DNA of 64,000 nucleotides from Ascoidea rubescens DSM 1968 (taxonomy: Eukaryota; Ascomycota; Saccharomycetes; Ascoideales; Ascoideaceae), in NCBI RefSeq assembly GCF_001661345.1, contig NW_017962917.1:124001-188000 (forward strand), written 5' to 3'. The notes beneath the pieces were generated by a model. The model was not told where the DNA came from. It was given only the letters and a program-made list of their open reading frames with translations, and ran no database searches. A program made the translations under genes and the position numbers. How positions within the stretch are numbered: the stretch's first letter is position 1; the number at the start of each line of letters is the position of its first letter. This document shows positions 1-9,596 of the stretch, one piece after another.

Positions 1-191
1 TATAAAATTCAAAACCCTTTATCACCAAATACTCCTGCCTTACCAAAGATTAACTCCGTAATTCTATTACCAACTCATGAATTGGTCGATCAAGTTTACC
101 AAGAAATCAAAGATGTTCATAAAATCGGGTTATCTGTATTTAAATTTGATTCAAACGTACCAATTCCTGATTTTACTGAACTTTTTAAACC

Positions 192-222
<31 letters not shown>

Positions 223-1185
223 AACAACATAGATCTTGATAACAATAATGAAAATCAAAAATCTATAGCGACAAATGAATTGGATATTTTGATTACAACA
301 CCCATAAAATTCAATTCAATTTCAACAATATATTCTTTAAAACATCCCGAACAATTACTAACAAATGTAAAGCATTGCGTGGTAGATGAAGCAGATACTT
401 TAATGGACCACTCCTGGATTAATGACACAAACCATTCCTTAAGATATCTACAGAATTTAAAAGATTTGATATTTGTTAGTGCAACAATTAATATGGAATT
501 TAATAAAACTTTAGTCAAAATGTTTGGTAAAAGTAAACTAATACCAATTGTAACAAAGAATTTGCATAAATTGCCTAAAAATATCCAGCTCAAGATTATT
601 GATTGCTCCATTCCACCCTATAATGGCTCAAAGATTAAAACTCTAGCTCAATGTTTATACGCAATTTATAAAGATGGAACAGAACCAAACTTGGAGAAAA
701 GATGCATTGTTTTTGTCAATTTCAAGAAAGATATAAAACCCATCCAAGAAGATTTAGCAAATGTTTATGGCCATAATATTACAACACTAACAGGTGAAAA
801 CACAATTGAAGAACGTTTGGCCAAGATAGCACCATTTGTCAGTTCCCCAAGAACAATCGACGATGTGAAAAATTCCTTTGAAGTTCAAGAGGCTCTCAAA
901 CATGAAAAAGACCCCAGTTATGAGAAACAAAAATTCCCAGGGTATGTCAAGCTAAAAGTGTTGATAACCTCAGACGTGCTAGCCAGGGGAATCAACTTTA
1001 ACAACATCAGAAACCTCATTTTGTATGATCTTCCCAAGACATCAGTCGATTTGATTCACAGAACAGGAAGAATTGGTAGAATGAACCAGAGTGGAAGATG
1101 CTTCTTGATTGTCGACAAAAAGGAAAACAAAAGCTGGGTAAAGGGTCTTCCCAAAGCAATCCGAAATAGAGTCCCATTGGCGTAA
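1..1185 (+). CDS. MRH4: Mitochondrial DEAD-box RNA helicase, 3' part (MRH4-like)
   Basis: The reading frame is open from base 1, so the N-terminus and the Walker A motif lie outside the window. Helicase motifs visible in order: Ia (LPTHELVDQV), TTP (Ib-like), II (VDEADTLMD), III (SAT), IV (RCIVFVNF), V (SDVLARGINF) and VI (HRTGRIGRM). The DEAD variant DEADTLMD and the ending ...SWVKGLPKAIRN resemble S. cerevisiae Mrh4, a mitochondrial matrix helicase needed for late assembly of the large mitoribosomal subunit; that role is known for the family and is inferred here. An N-rich insertion (about residues 64-77 of the visible part, AAC repeats near 193-230) sits inside RecA domain 1 between motifs Ia and Ib. 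The stop is at 1183-1185. Another DEAD-box subfamily is possible but less likely. Confidence 0.75.
193..230 (+). repeat. AAC trinucleotide repeat coding poly-Asn in MRH4
   Basis: A run of about twelve Asn codons, mostly AAC with a few AAT, interrupts the helicase core. It is in frame and looks like a slippage-prone spacer. Confidence 0.85.
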
Positions 1186-1316
1186 GCACATCTGTTTCAA
1201 CCTCTGTTCTTGTAATCTCTGTATATCTGTATATCTTCTTTCTCTATCTCTGATAGCCTTATAAATATGCTCTGAATCGCCGGTTCGAACCCAGACGGAG
1301 CCTTCCATCGCAAAAA

Positions 1317-2312
1317 ATGGTCAGCGCCTTTTCGAGACCTTCGAAGTTTGCTTCTTCTAGTTCTTCTGCTGTTTCTAACGACAAAATGACACTGAACAGG
1401 ACTTCAGCTACAAAGCCCAGCATCGTACTTGTGGCAGGAGGCCATGCTTCTGGCAAGCGAACTGTGTGCAACTTGCTCAGAAAGGAGTTGCTCTCCAGGG
1501 TCCAGAAGATCAGAAGTCTCAGGAAGCATGGCACCAACTTGATCGAGATTGTCGATATGGATGATTACTTGAGGGACAGCAAAGATAGTGGCAATTCTTC
1601 CCACAGTACAGTTAAATGCTTCACAGACTTCAGGCACTCCATCAACAAGGAAAAATTGGCTCCGGAAACTAGGTCCACTTTGCAGAAAAATCTTGAAAAC
1701 AAAAACTTAGCTCCCAGCAGATTTGACTTTGATAAATTGAAGAATGATCTACTGGATGATTATAAGCAAAGAAATCACCCTTTACTTTATTTGGTCCATG
1801 GATTATATGCTCTCTATGATGCTGAGTTAAGAAAGTTCTCAGATTTCAATATATTTATTGACTGTGATGCTGACACCAGACTAACTAGATGGATTAATGA
1901 AGATATCATCGAAAACGAACAAAGCGATATCAGACTACAAGATATTTTGGATTACTATTTAAATTACGCAAGACCAGAGATGAATCAGTTTATCAATCCA
2001 ACGAAACAATTTTCAGATATAATATTAACTAGAAGTTCAGATACTTGTAGTATATCTATACTATGCGACGGAATCTTCTCAGTTTTATCAAAAAAGCTCA
2101 CTGAATATGATAACTCATCTCAAACAGATTCAGAAAAGCCGAACTCAAATCTATCTCTATTCCCATATAATCGTATCTCAATTTCCTCAACAAAAATCAT
2201 TGAAGATTATAGACATTCAACCGATAAAAACTCCATTATCCAGCAAAAGAAGTATGATCTTGATAGAGAAGACTTGGATGCTCGTGTACAAAGATATTAT
2301 GATTTAAATTAG
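1317..2312 (+). CDS. Uridine kinase-like P-loop protein (DAS2-type)
   Basis: 331 aa. A Walker A motif GGHASGKRT lies at about residues 41-49. Further on are DMDDYL (about 80-85, the position of the DxDxFY loop of uridine kinases), FIDCDADTRLTRWI (about 181-194, the lid/LID-like arginine region) and YLNYARPEMNQFINPTKQFSD (about 219-240), which parallels the RPMxxxFIEPTKxxAD element of uridine/cytidine kinases. These point to the uridine kinase/phosphoribulokinase family, which phosphorylates uridine in pyrimidine salvage. Its divergence from canonical Urk1 resembles yeast Das2, so it may not be a fully typical enzyme. The start ATG at 1317 follows an A-rich stretch; a second in-frame ATG at 1386 would also keep the whole P-loop. 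It lies 131 bp after MRH4 and converges on CDC6. Confidence 0.62.
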   Translation: MVSAFSRPSKFASSSSSAVSNDKMTLNRTSATKPSIVLVAGGHASGKRTVCNLLRKELLSRVQKIRSLRKHGTNLIEIVDMDDYLRDSKDSGNSSHSTVKCFTDFRHSINKEKLAPETRSTLQKNLENKNLAPSRFDFDKLKNDLLDDYKQRNHPLLYLVHGLYALYDAELRKFSDFNIFIDCDADTRLTRWINEDIIENEQSDIRLQDILDYYLNYARPEMNQFINPTKQFSDIILTRSSDTCSISILCDGIFSVLSKKLTEYDNSSQTDSEKPNSNLSLFPYNRISISSTKIIEDYRHSTDKNSIIQQKKYDLDREDLDARVQRYYDLN

Positions 2313-2360
2313 TCGATTTATCTCATGTAGTCAATTTATTTAATATTCTTAAAAATTAGG

Positions 2361-2387
2361 TTAAATTAAATTAAATTAAATTAAATT
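2361..2387. repeat. TTAAA pentanucleotide repeat between convergent 3' ends
   Basis: About five copies of TTAAA in the 93-bp spacer between the kinase-like gene and CDC6. It may serve as bidirectional 3'-end/poly(A) signal sequence. Confidence 0.7.
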
Positions 2388-2405
2388 ATTCTTTAATTGA
2401 AAAAA

Positions 2406-4658
2406 TTATATTTTACTATTTAATATTTTTTTTAAAAATAATAATTCATTTTCATCAACAAAACTCACAATTTCTTGAGTAGTAATCCCATTAGAACTTA
2501 TAATTCTGTTTTTAAACTTGAAACTATTATTCATGGTTTTATTTCTATTTATATCTGATAAATGTATTAAGCCCGATGTTTCAATATTACTAATAATCTC
2601 GATAAATTCACATTTACTTAGTGATGATACCATTTGAAGATTTTGAATTTTGATTAGTTTTTTATAAAAATGATAAAATTCATCAACACTGATCAATTCA
2701 ATAGTACTATTGCTACCATTTTCATTATTCAATTTTTTATTGTCTTTTATAGTAGAATTGATATTTTCAATATGATAACCATTATCTGGATGACTATCTA
2801 CTAAAATATTCATTATATTAACATTGCTAGTGGTATTAGCAATTGATTCAATGACTTTCTGGGACTGTTCTTTTCTGATACGCTCAAAATTGAGTAAACA
2901 ACATAATAATATTTTGGATTGAAGATTTATTGATCTAAACTTAATCTTCAACAGATCACTTTGACATGAATTGAATAGTTTACCGATATTTGCTATTGAA
3001 ACTTTTGGCGCATTTGAACATGTCAATTCATCTATATTAGTATCTTTAGAATTTTTAACAAGTATTTCTGTATTTTCAATTGCTTTAAAACATATATCAA
3101 ACACTCTTCTTAAGTCCCCGGTATTGGAACATTTTTTGGATATCAATTTCATTGCAAATGAATTAAATAATGGTACAGTATTATCACCATTATCACTGTC
3201 TTTTAAGCTGTTCATTAAAGATTTAATGATATCGTATATTTCTTGTTCTACATATGGAGAGAACTTGATAGAATTAACACTTGAAGAACTAGTTTTTTTT
3301 AATAGCTGAAGATTTTTTCTTTCTGCTAAAAATTTTAAATCATTAGATATTCCAATTATTATTAATTTATTTGAATTCGATTGATAATTATTGGTCATTG
3401 AAAATAAATCTAATATACTTTGATGATAATTACAGCTTGAATTTAACAATGAATCTATTTCATCCAATAATAAAATATTATGATCTGAAAAGTTTCTACT
3501 TGAAAATAAATTTAATAGCAAATCCTTTGGAGACGAAAACATTGGTCTTTTAGAATTGAAATATTTGCGATAGGTTTTTGGATTTGTGAAATCTATATCA
3601 AAATTATTTAAAATTTTAATAAATAATTTATTAATATTTGATATTGTCATACAATTAATGTTTGTTATTGTGATTTTTCTAAAAAGATTATTGATTTGAA
3701 TTTTATGAATATTAGAAGAATAATTGAATCCGTTAGAGCTTTCAATTTTATTGTTGTTGACAAAATAATTCAAAAATTTTAATGTTTGAGCAGTTTTACC
3801 AGTACCTGGAGGACCATAAATATACAAGAAATCTGATTTTAAATTTTGGATATTACTAGAGAAGAAAAAATTCAATTGATTAAATTGATGCTCTCTACCA
3901 ATTAGAGCTAAATTGGTGTTTGAATTCAATGTATAAATTGAAGAGTTTTTCTGAAATAACTTTTTAGCTTTTGTATAGATTGATTCCTTTAAGGTGAAAA
4001 CAGGTAATTCACTATCTTTTTTCAGAGTAGGCAAAGAATTCTTGATAATATTATTTTGGTTTATTATACTTTTTTTATTATTGTTATCGTTTTCATCATC
4101 TGTTTTCGATAAAGTGTCTACAATTTTTTCAATTTCAAACTGATCATCATTTAAGAATGAATTAACAGTATTTTCAAAATCAGAAGCAAAATCAGAATCG
4201 GAAGAATCAGTCAAGATGATGGTTTCATTAAACTTATCTTCAAATGAAGTATTTAATGCTTGAGATATTGATGCATCGTATTTTTTCAGTATAAAATTAT
4301 CCAGTGTAATATTTTCAATTTCAGTATCACTATAACTATCACTGTTATCTTCATCACTCGATATGTTTATAATTTGGATGGTATCAAGAGTTGATATTTC
4401 ATTATCAAACAAGTGTGTTTTTTTTCTCTTTCGCCTCAAATTGACGTTTTTGCCAATTTTTTTGAGTTTTTTGGGAGTTGAAGGAGGAGTGTGAATAAGG
4501 CTTTTTCTTGAACTTGACCTGACTCTATTGGAAATCATCTTGGATGAAACATTTCTGAGTTTTATCTTTTTATTGTTAGCCTTGGAATTAAAGTGTCTTA
4601 AGGATCTTGGAGAAAGTAGGTTTAAATTGTCGCTGTTGGTTATTTGTGCGATTGTCAT
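2406..4658 (-). CDS. CDC6: Cdc6, AAA+ pre-replicative complex loader
   Basis: 750 aa, longer than S. cerevisiae Cdc6 (513 aa) because of an acidic, N-rich N-terminal extension. The AAA+ core begins with KAKKLFQKN and LIGREHQ, then Walker A GPPGTGKTA (about 281-289), Walker B LLLDEIDSL (about 395) and a sensor-2-like GDLRRVFDIC helix. A C-terminal part (about 590-750) fits the winged-helix domain. Cdc6 loads Mcm2-7 on ORC-bound origins in the nucleus. N-terminal regulatory features: SP at 16, TP at 57 and TP at 61 followed by a basic stretch (KKLKK...RRKRKK, about 63-80) that looks like an NLS. The ATG at 4658 is the first in frame. The upstream region carries ECB- and MCB-like boxes. ORC1 is excluded because there is no BAH domain. 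Confidence 0.85.
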   Translation of the reverse strand: MTIAQITNSDNLNLLSPRSLRHFNSKANNKKIKLRNVSSKMISNRVRSSSRKSLIHTPPSTPKKLKKIGKNVNLRRKRKKTHLFDNEISTLDTIQIINISSDEDNSDSYSDTEIENITLDNFILKKYDASISQALNTSFEDKFNETIILTDSSDSDFASDFENTVNSFLNDDQFEIEKIVDTLSKTDDENDNNNKKSIINQNNIIKNSLPTLKKDSELPVFTLKESIYTKAKKLFQKNSSIYTLNSNTNLALIGREHQFNQLNFFFSSNIQNLKSDFLYIYGPPGTGKTAQTLKFLNYFVNNNKIESSNGFNYSSNIHKIQINNLFRKITITNINCMTISNINKLFIKILNNFDIDFTNPKTYRKYFNSKRPMFSSPKDLLLNLFSSRNFSDHNILLLDEIDSLLNSSCNYHQSILDLFSMTNNYQSNSNKLIIIGISNDLKFLAERKNLQLLKKTSSSSVNSIKFSPYVEQEIYDIIKSLMNSLKDSDNGDNTVPLFNSFAMKLISKKCSNTGDLRRVFDICFKAIENTEILVKNSKDTNIDELTCSNAPKVSIANIGKLFNSCQSDLLKIKFRSINLQSKILLCCLLNFERIRKEQSQKVIESIANTTSNVNIMNILVDSHPDNGYHIENINSTIKDNKKLNNENGSNSTIELISVDEFYHFYKKLIKIQNLQMVSSLSKCEFIEIISNIETSGLIHLSDINRNKTMNNSFKFKNRIISSNGITTQEIVSFVDENELLFLKKILNSKI

Positions 4659-4870
4659 GATGAGAAATGGGAAATATACAAATGAAGAATAGTAAAATAA
4701 ATAAACAATGCAATGGTATGAGCAAAAAAATAGTGAAAGAGAGACGAATATGCTATTTAATTAACAATACAGACAGAGAAAATAGCGAAAACTGGAGAGA
4801 CTTCAATGTTAAAAGAAATATATATGACTATGAATATATCGACATTCTTAAGAGCCTTTGTTTATACATG

Positions 4871-4884
4871 CCCTAATGGGGAAA
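4871..4884 (-). promoter_or_regulatory. ECB-like Mcm1 site upstream of CDC6
   Basis: On the minus strand the sequence reads TTTCCCCATTAGGG, close to the early cell cycle box TTtCCCnnTnAGGaaa bound by Mcm1. It lies about 213-226 bp before the CDC6 ATG. In S. cerevisiae CDC6 is one of the known ECB genes (M/G1 expression). Motif match only. Confidence 0.5.
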
Positions 4885-4936
4885 TATCTAGTTCTTTTTG
4901 AGTTTGCGCGTTGTGAGGCTTTGTTTCGTGTTTAAA

Positions 4937-4956
4937 ACGCGTTTATTATTACGCGT
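4937..4956. promoter_or_regulatory. Two MCB boxes (ACGCGT) upstream of CDC6
   Basis: ACGCGT occurs at 4937-4942 and again at 4951-4956, about 280-300 bp upstream of the CDC6 start. A related GCGCG lies just before (near 4905). MCB is the MBF (Mbp1/Swi6) site of G1/S genes. The 354-bp CDC6-LOT5 spacer also contains a TGATTGG (reverse CCAAT) near 4973. Confidence 0.6.
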
Positions 4957-5012
4957 TTCTTTCTGATTGGGTAAACTTTTGATGTAATCTTTTGGTCTTT
5001 TAATCTTTTGAT

Positions 5013-5885
5013 TTATTTCTTGCCGTTTTCCACAATTTTAGCCTTTTTGACGTTATCCAATTGCAGTTCGCTGTTCCTGGGTCTTATTTTCGCATTTTCA
5101 CAGCCACTGTTGATTTCCACATCCAAGGCAGATTTGAACATGTTTTGGTGTGTATTGTTATCGTTGTTATCAAAAATTTCAGCAATATCATCAATGTCTT
5201 CAATGTCGTCGATATCGTCTGCTTGGCCATAGTTCTTGAGACTGTATTTCAACTGATCCAATGAAGGTCCAGCGATATCCACATCGTTATCTATTTCATC
5301 TTGTTCCATAAAATCACAGTCAGAATCTTCTGTTGGATCTCCGTGAAATGCTGTGCACTTGGACAAAGCGTTATAAACACTTTGAACAGGATTATTGATC
5401 ACATCTTCATCGAAATTTGTTATTGTAAATAGGTCCTCTTTGATGCTACTATCTTTCTGTTTATCATGGCTTGTTGTAAAATTGAACTCAACAAAATTGT
5501 ATTCATAATCATTTTCATTTGTAATTAGAATGTCCAAATGTTCTAACAACGATTTTATTTCGTTATTAAATTCGATTTGTAAATATAAACTTGAAGTCCC
5601 TTGAACTGCATGTAATATGATATCCTGATAAATCAACTCGAGACCTTTGTTTAGATCGTTGAACCATATTATGAATGAAGTGTGCAATACGAATAAATCG
5701 CATTTAATGCTCTTTTCTTGAAATGTGTTGATATTCAATATCCAGTCTCTACTACCACCATATAAAATAGGGTTTTCTTGTAATGAATAGAATTTTGGTG
5801 TTTGAAATTGGTAGGTCTTAAAGGGATCTATATTCTCAATAGAGGGTTTCACCAATATTTCCCCTGATTTCCTACTTTTATCCAT
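5013..5885 (-). CDS. LOT5: LOT5/ICln family protein
   Basis: 290 aa. The N-terminal half shows the PH-like ICln fold signature: SLQENPILYGGSRDW, then CDLFVLHTSFIIWF (about 62-75), then GLELIYQDIILHAVQ (about 81-95) and LYLQIEFN (about 100-107). The C-terminal half is acidic (DSDCDFMEQDEIDND..., DDIDDIEDIDDI), as in ICln proteins, and ends with a KK-rich tail. S. cerevisiae Lot5 (306 aa) is the yeast member; in animals ICln is an assembly chaperone for Sm proteins. Its function in this yeast is inferred only by family. The gene sits head to head with the N-rich gene at 6156, with about 270 bp between them that include a TCACGTGA-like box at 5992-5999. Confidence 0.68.
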   Translation of the reverse strand: MDKSRKSGEILVKPSIENIDPFKTYQFQTPKFYSLQENPILYGGSRDWILNINTFQEKSIKCDLFVLHTSFIIWFNDLNKGLELIYQDIILHAVQGTSSLYLQIEFNNEIKSLLEHLDILITNENDYEYNFVEFNFTTSHDKQKDSSIKEDLFTITNFDEDVINNPVQSVYNALSKCTAFHGDPTEDSDCDFMEQDEIDNDVDIAGPSLDQLKYSLKNYGQADDIDDIEDIDDIAEIFDNNDNNTHQNMFKSALDVEINSGCENAKIRPRNSELQLDNVKKAKIVENGKK

Positions 5886-6155
5886 TTCGATCTGTATTAT
5901 TTTTTAGAGATTGCAATCTTTCACTGGAAAAATATCAAAGAAAAATTCGCCTAAACAATTAAAAACAAAACCGAGGGTATATAGTTCCAGATCACGTGAA
6001 AACAAGTTTCGACCACACCTTTTCCAGAGGTCAGATTAAATTATTTTCAGCTTCTTTTGCTGTTTTTGAAGGTCGACCACAATTATTTCGAAACGACAAT
6101 ATCGACAATTGAAGCCAAATAGTTATAAGATACTGATCTGGTTTTGTTAAATAAT

Positions 6156-7832
6156 ATGGCTCCTACACTTCCTTCCAAACCTGGTGGTTCTTCCAATCAG
6201 CACCAGAGAAACAATTACAATTATAACAATAATTACAACAATAGTAATAGAAATTATCCAGCGAACAATTATAAAAACTATCCATATAAAGGGTATAATA
6301 GCCAAAATAAGGATTCAGGTCAACATAAACCAGTACCCAGGGGCCCCAGTAGTAACAATAATACTACTTTTAGTTCCAACATTAACAATAACAACAATAA
6401 TAACGGTGGTAATAATTCTACCAATTCTAATAATGCAAACAATGCAAGTATTAGTGCTGATAATGATGCAGTTAGCAGTTCTAGTATGGTGATTGATTCA
6501 AAGCCCTCAACTGCTAATGCAACAATGAACGATAGTGATTTAATGTCAGATAAAAATAGATCTAGTAATAAAGATGATAGCGAGAATAAAAACAATGAAC
6601 TTGAATATTTTAATAAGCTTCAAAAGGAAATTAAATCATTGAATGAAGATGAATTATTGGACTCTCAATTAGCACGATTGGATGATTCATTTAATACGTC
6701 AATAGGGTTATTAGATTTTGTGCTTGAAGATATTCAAAATGAGATAAAAGCTAAAAATGAGGATAAAACGGATAGCACAAAAGATAATAATAACAGTTCA
6801 AGTGAAAATAAAAAAGTTGAATTTAAAAAAAAATTAATATCAAAAAATAGAGAAATTTTTTTAAAATCGTTTTTATTGAACAATTCATTGAATAACAACC
6901 CTAATAACTCATTGCAAAATAAAATTAATAAAATTAACGATATTGATATTCCAAAATTAAATAAACTAGTTTTAACGTCAAAAAAGAATAATGAACTTGA
7001 GATTTTAAATTATGATAATTATTTATTTGAAAAAAATTCAATTGAACCTTTACAGAAAAAGAAAAACTCGTTACTTTTATCTTTAAACTCCAATAAACAA
7101 AATATTCCAAGTCTAAATGATGTAAGTATTGATATCAAAGTAGAAGATATTATAAATGACGATACCCCAAATGATACCTCGAATGATATCTCAAATAATA
7201 TCTCAAATAATATCTCAAATAATATCTCAAATAATATCTCAAATGATGATATTCCAGATAATTTCAATAAAGATATCGATAAGAAAGATGATAATAACAA
7301 TATAAATGAAGAAGAGTTGTTGTTAGAACTCAGCACAAAAAGAAATGAACGCTATTTGAACGAGCTAAAATCCCATCAACGAGAGAAAATTAAATACGCA
7401 TTGTTAAATGATATTTTGTTGAAGGAAAAAGTGTCAATGTTAAAAGAAAATGAGAAATGGTTTGAAAGATATAATAAGATACTAAGGTTTTTGAATAATG
7501 ACTTGATCAAGTTCAATAAAGAAATCAATTACATAAACAGCGAATTGTCAAGCGAGGATCAAAGAAAAAAAGAAATGGAAGAGGAAGTCAATAATGACAA
7601 CGGTAATGAAGACGAGGATCTCAACCAGGAAGACGAAGACGAAGCTGAAGATGACAGAGATATGGAGGGGGAAGAAGACGAGGATGTCACTATGGAGGCT
7701 CTTGATGTTGATGCTGAACAGAGCAGTGACAACCTAAGCTCAGCTGGCGAGAGTGGGAACACCCAGCCCGATACCCAGGAGAACGACAGACACAAGCATG
7801 TAGTTCAGACAGACACAGCAATTGAAGACTGA
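6156..7832 (+). CDS. Unrecognised N-rich coiled-coil protein with acidic tail
   Basis: 558 aa counted from the ATG at 6156 (MAPTLPSKPGG...); a longer open frame upstream begins at a TTG and is not used. About residues 10-130 are N/Y/S-rich and disordered. A predicted coiled coil lies at about 150-195 (NELEYFNKLQKEIKSLNEDE...), another at about 405-475 (RNERYLNELKSHQREKIKY...KENEKWFERYNKILRF), followed by a strongly acidic tail (about 480-545). A 12-nt repeat encodes SNNI units near 347-367. I do not recognise the family. The layout of a charged coil followed by a long D/E tail resembles THO subunits such as Mft1, but I saw no residue-level match, so no function is assigned. Probably nuclear, given the composition; that is inference. 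Confidence 0.7.
   Translation: MAPTLPSKPGGSSNQHQRNNYNYNNNYNNSNRNYPANNYKNYPYKGYNSQNKDSGQHKPVPRGPSSNNNTTFSSNINNNNNNNGGNNSTNSNNANNASISADNDAVSSSSMVIDSKPSTANATMNDSDLMSDKNRSSNKDDSENKNNELEYFNKLQKEIKSLNEDELLDSQLARLDDSFNTSIGLLDFVLEDIQNEIKAKNEDKTDSTKDNNNSSSENKKVEFKKKLISKNREIFLKSFLLNNSLNNNPNNSLQNKINKINDIDIPKLNKLVLTSKKNNELEILNYDNYLFEKNSIEPLQKKKNSLLLSLNSNKQNIPSLNDVSIDIKVEDIINDDTPNDTSNDISNNISNNISNNISNNISNDDIPDNFNKDIDKKDDNNNINEEELLLELSTKRNERYLNELKSHQREKIKYALLNDILLKEKVSMLKENEKWFERYNKILRFLNNDLIKFNKEINYINSELSSEDQRKKEMEEEVNNDNGNEDEDLNQEDEDEAEDDRDMEGEEDEDVTMEALDVDAEQSSDNLSSAGESGNTQPDTQENDRHKHVVQTDTAIED
7182..7244 (+). repeat. 12-nt minisatellite coding SNNI units
   Basis: Five tandem copies of a 12-nt unit (TCAAATAATATC phase), in frame, giving a repeated Ser-Asn-Asn-Ile stretch in the preceding gene. 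Confidence 0.85.
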
Positions 7833-8373
7833 GCCCAAAGGTAGAATCTCAAAACACTGCCTACAAAAACACATCAAAAACTGTCGAAAATTACCAAAAA
7901 CCCATCGAAAATGAATGGGCATTATATCGTCTTCTCCAAAAAAGGAAACTTCCTCATTTGGACAATTAAACTGCTCACGTGCATTCCATTTTGAGCATTC
8001 CCCTTTCAGGTATCTTGCACAAACGCAACCTGCCTTTTTGGGCTGCTTTTATTGTTTTTGTTTATTTTTTGAAGGACGAAAACAGTTTCAATACACATCT
8101 TTTTTTTTTCTTTTTGTTCTTCTCTTTTTTGTATATCTGATTTGGTTTGTATTGGTATCAGCTACCTCTATCAATTCTTTGCAATTCTACACAACTCGCT
8201 GCTGCTTGGGCCTATTTTTGTTTTTCTGTTCTCTATCTTGACTTTTCTTGCTATTTTATCGAGAAAAAGTTCTATTTTCTAACTCTTTCAGCTTTGGCTC
8301 ACCTAGCTATTGATATTAATTTCAGTGTCATAATTGTCTACTACAGAAACAAATTTTTTGACAATTCCTAGCA
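7833..8373. other. Intergenic, pyrimidine-rich promoter region
   Basis: 541 bp upstream of the coiled-coil gene at 8374. It is T-rich on the plus strand, with a run of ten T at about 8100-8110 and several TTTTTC/TTCTT tracts, as in nucleosome-poor yeast promoters. No convincing ORF, RNA gene or repeat was seen. Confidence 0.5.
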
Positions 8374-8947
8374 ATGGATAATCCCTCTAATAAGTATATG
8401 AAAAATAAACTAAACACTGGCAGGTTGACTAGCACTCCTTTGAAACACTCCAATCTTAATTTCAACTCAAAGACTCCAAGATCAATGAATCAAAAAAGGA
8501 AATCAAATTTATTCAATCAGGAAAATCTGAATATCAACACAAGTTCGTTATACAACATCTCCGAATTGACAGATACAAATGATATAACCTATAAGAAAAT
8601 CCTAAACAACAATCTTAAAGACAAGGACAACATTCCTATAAATCATGCCAATTCAGAAATAATCAAATACTTAAATAGTTCGATTAATCAGGCTACAAAA
8701 GAATTACTTTTTAATAAAAAGCTAAACAAACAACTAGAGAAAAAATTAGAAGACGTAAATAACTTAAATAATCAATTAGTTCTTAAACTTCAAAAATATA
8801 AAAAAATCTCTCTAAATCAACAAAATATAATCGACGATTTATCTGAAAAATTAAAATCAAGTCAGATAAATCAAATAAATTCAATAGATTCAAATAATCA
8901 AAATCACACTAATAACGATACTCATAATAACAATACTCATAATAACC

Positions 8948-9008
<61 letters not shown>

Positions 9009-9554
9009 TTCAGACCTAGATTCAGATATTAGTTTAAATTCGTCTATTAACCAATCATTCAGTCCAAACAATTTTCAACACAATCAAAATAATCAAAAAA
9101 ATAAAAATAAAAATAAAAATCAAAGTAATAAAAGTCAAAATCAAAATAGAAAATACTCTCAATCTTCTCCTTTGAACTCAAGACAAAATAATAACCAAAA
9201 TTTATTACCTGATCAATACTCGTCAGAAGATACTAAAATTCAAATGATTTTTCAATTACAATCCCAGTTATATAACCAACAGTTAGAATTCCAACAATTT
9301 AAGAATTCCTTAAACCAAAATACTCCCGTAGCTAATAACAATAATAACAACAACCAAGGAGAAAATGAAAATAAAAATGAAAAAAAATTTAAAAATAAAG
9401 AAAATATAAAATTTAAAGTTGATTCCATAGATAATATAGAGATCAGTGAAAAGCCAATTCAACAATCAACTCCAATACAAAAAAAAACAAATAAAACCAC
9501 AGATGAAATTAATAATAATCACAATGAAAATATTACTACTACTACTACTACTGC

Positions 9555-9596
<42 letters not shown>

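Noticed and set aside
1262-1310. tRNA-like B box GGTTCGAACCC between MRH4 and the kinase-like gene
   Set aside because: The flanking bases do not form a T-arm stem on either strand, and no A box, acceptor stem or T-run terminator is at the right distance. At most a tRNA fragment.
7182-7244. Regular short repeats considered as a CRISPR-like array
   Set aside because: Units are 12 nt with no spacers, in frame in a coding region of a eukaryote; a simple minisatellite.
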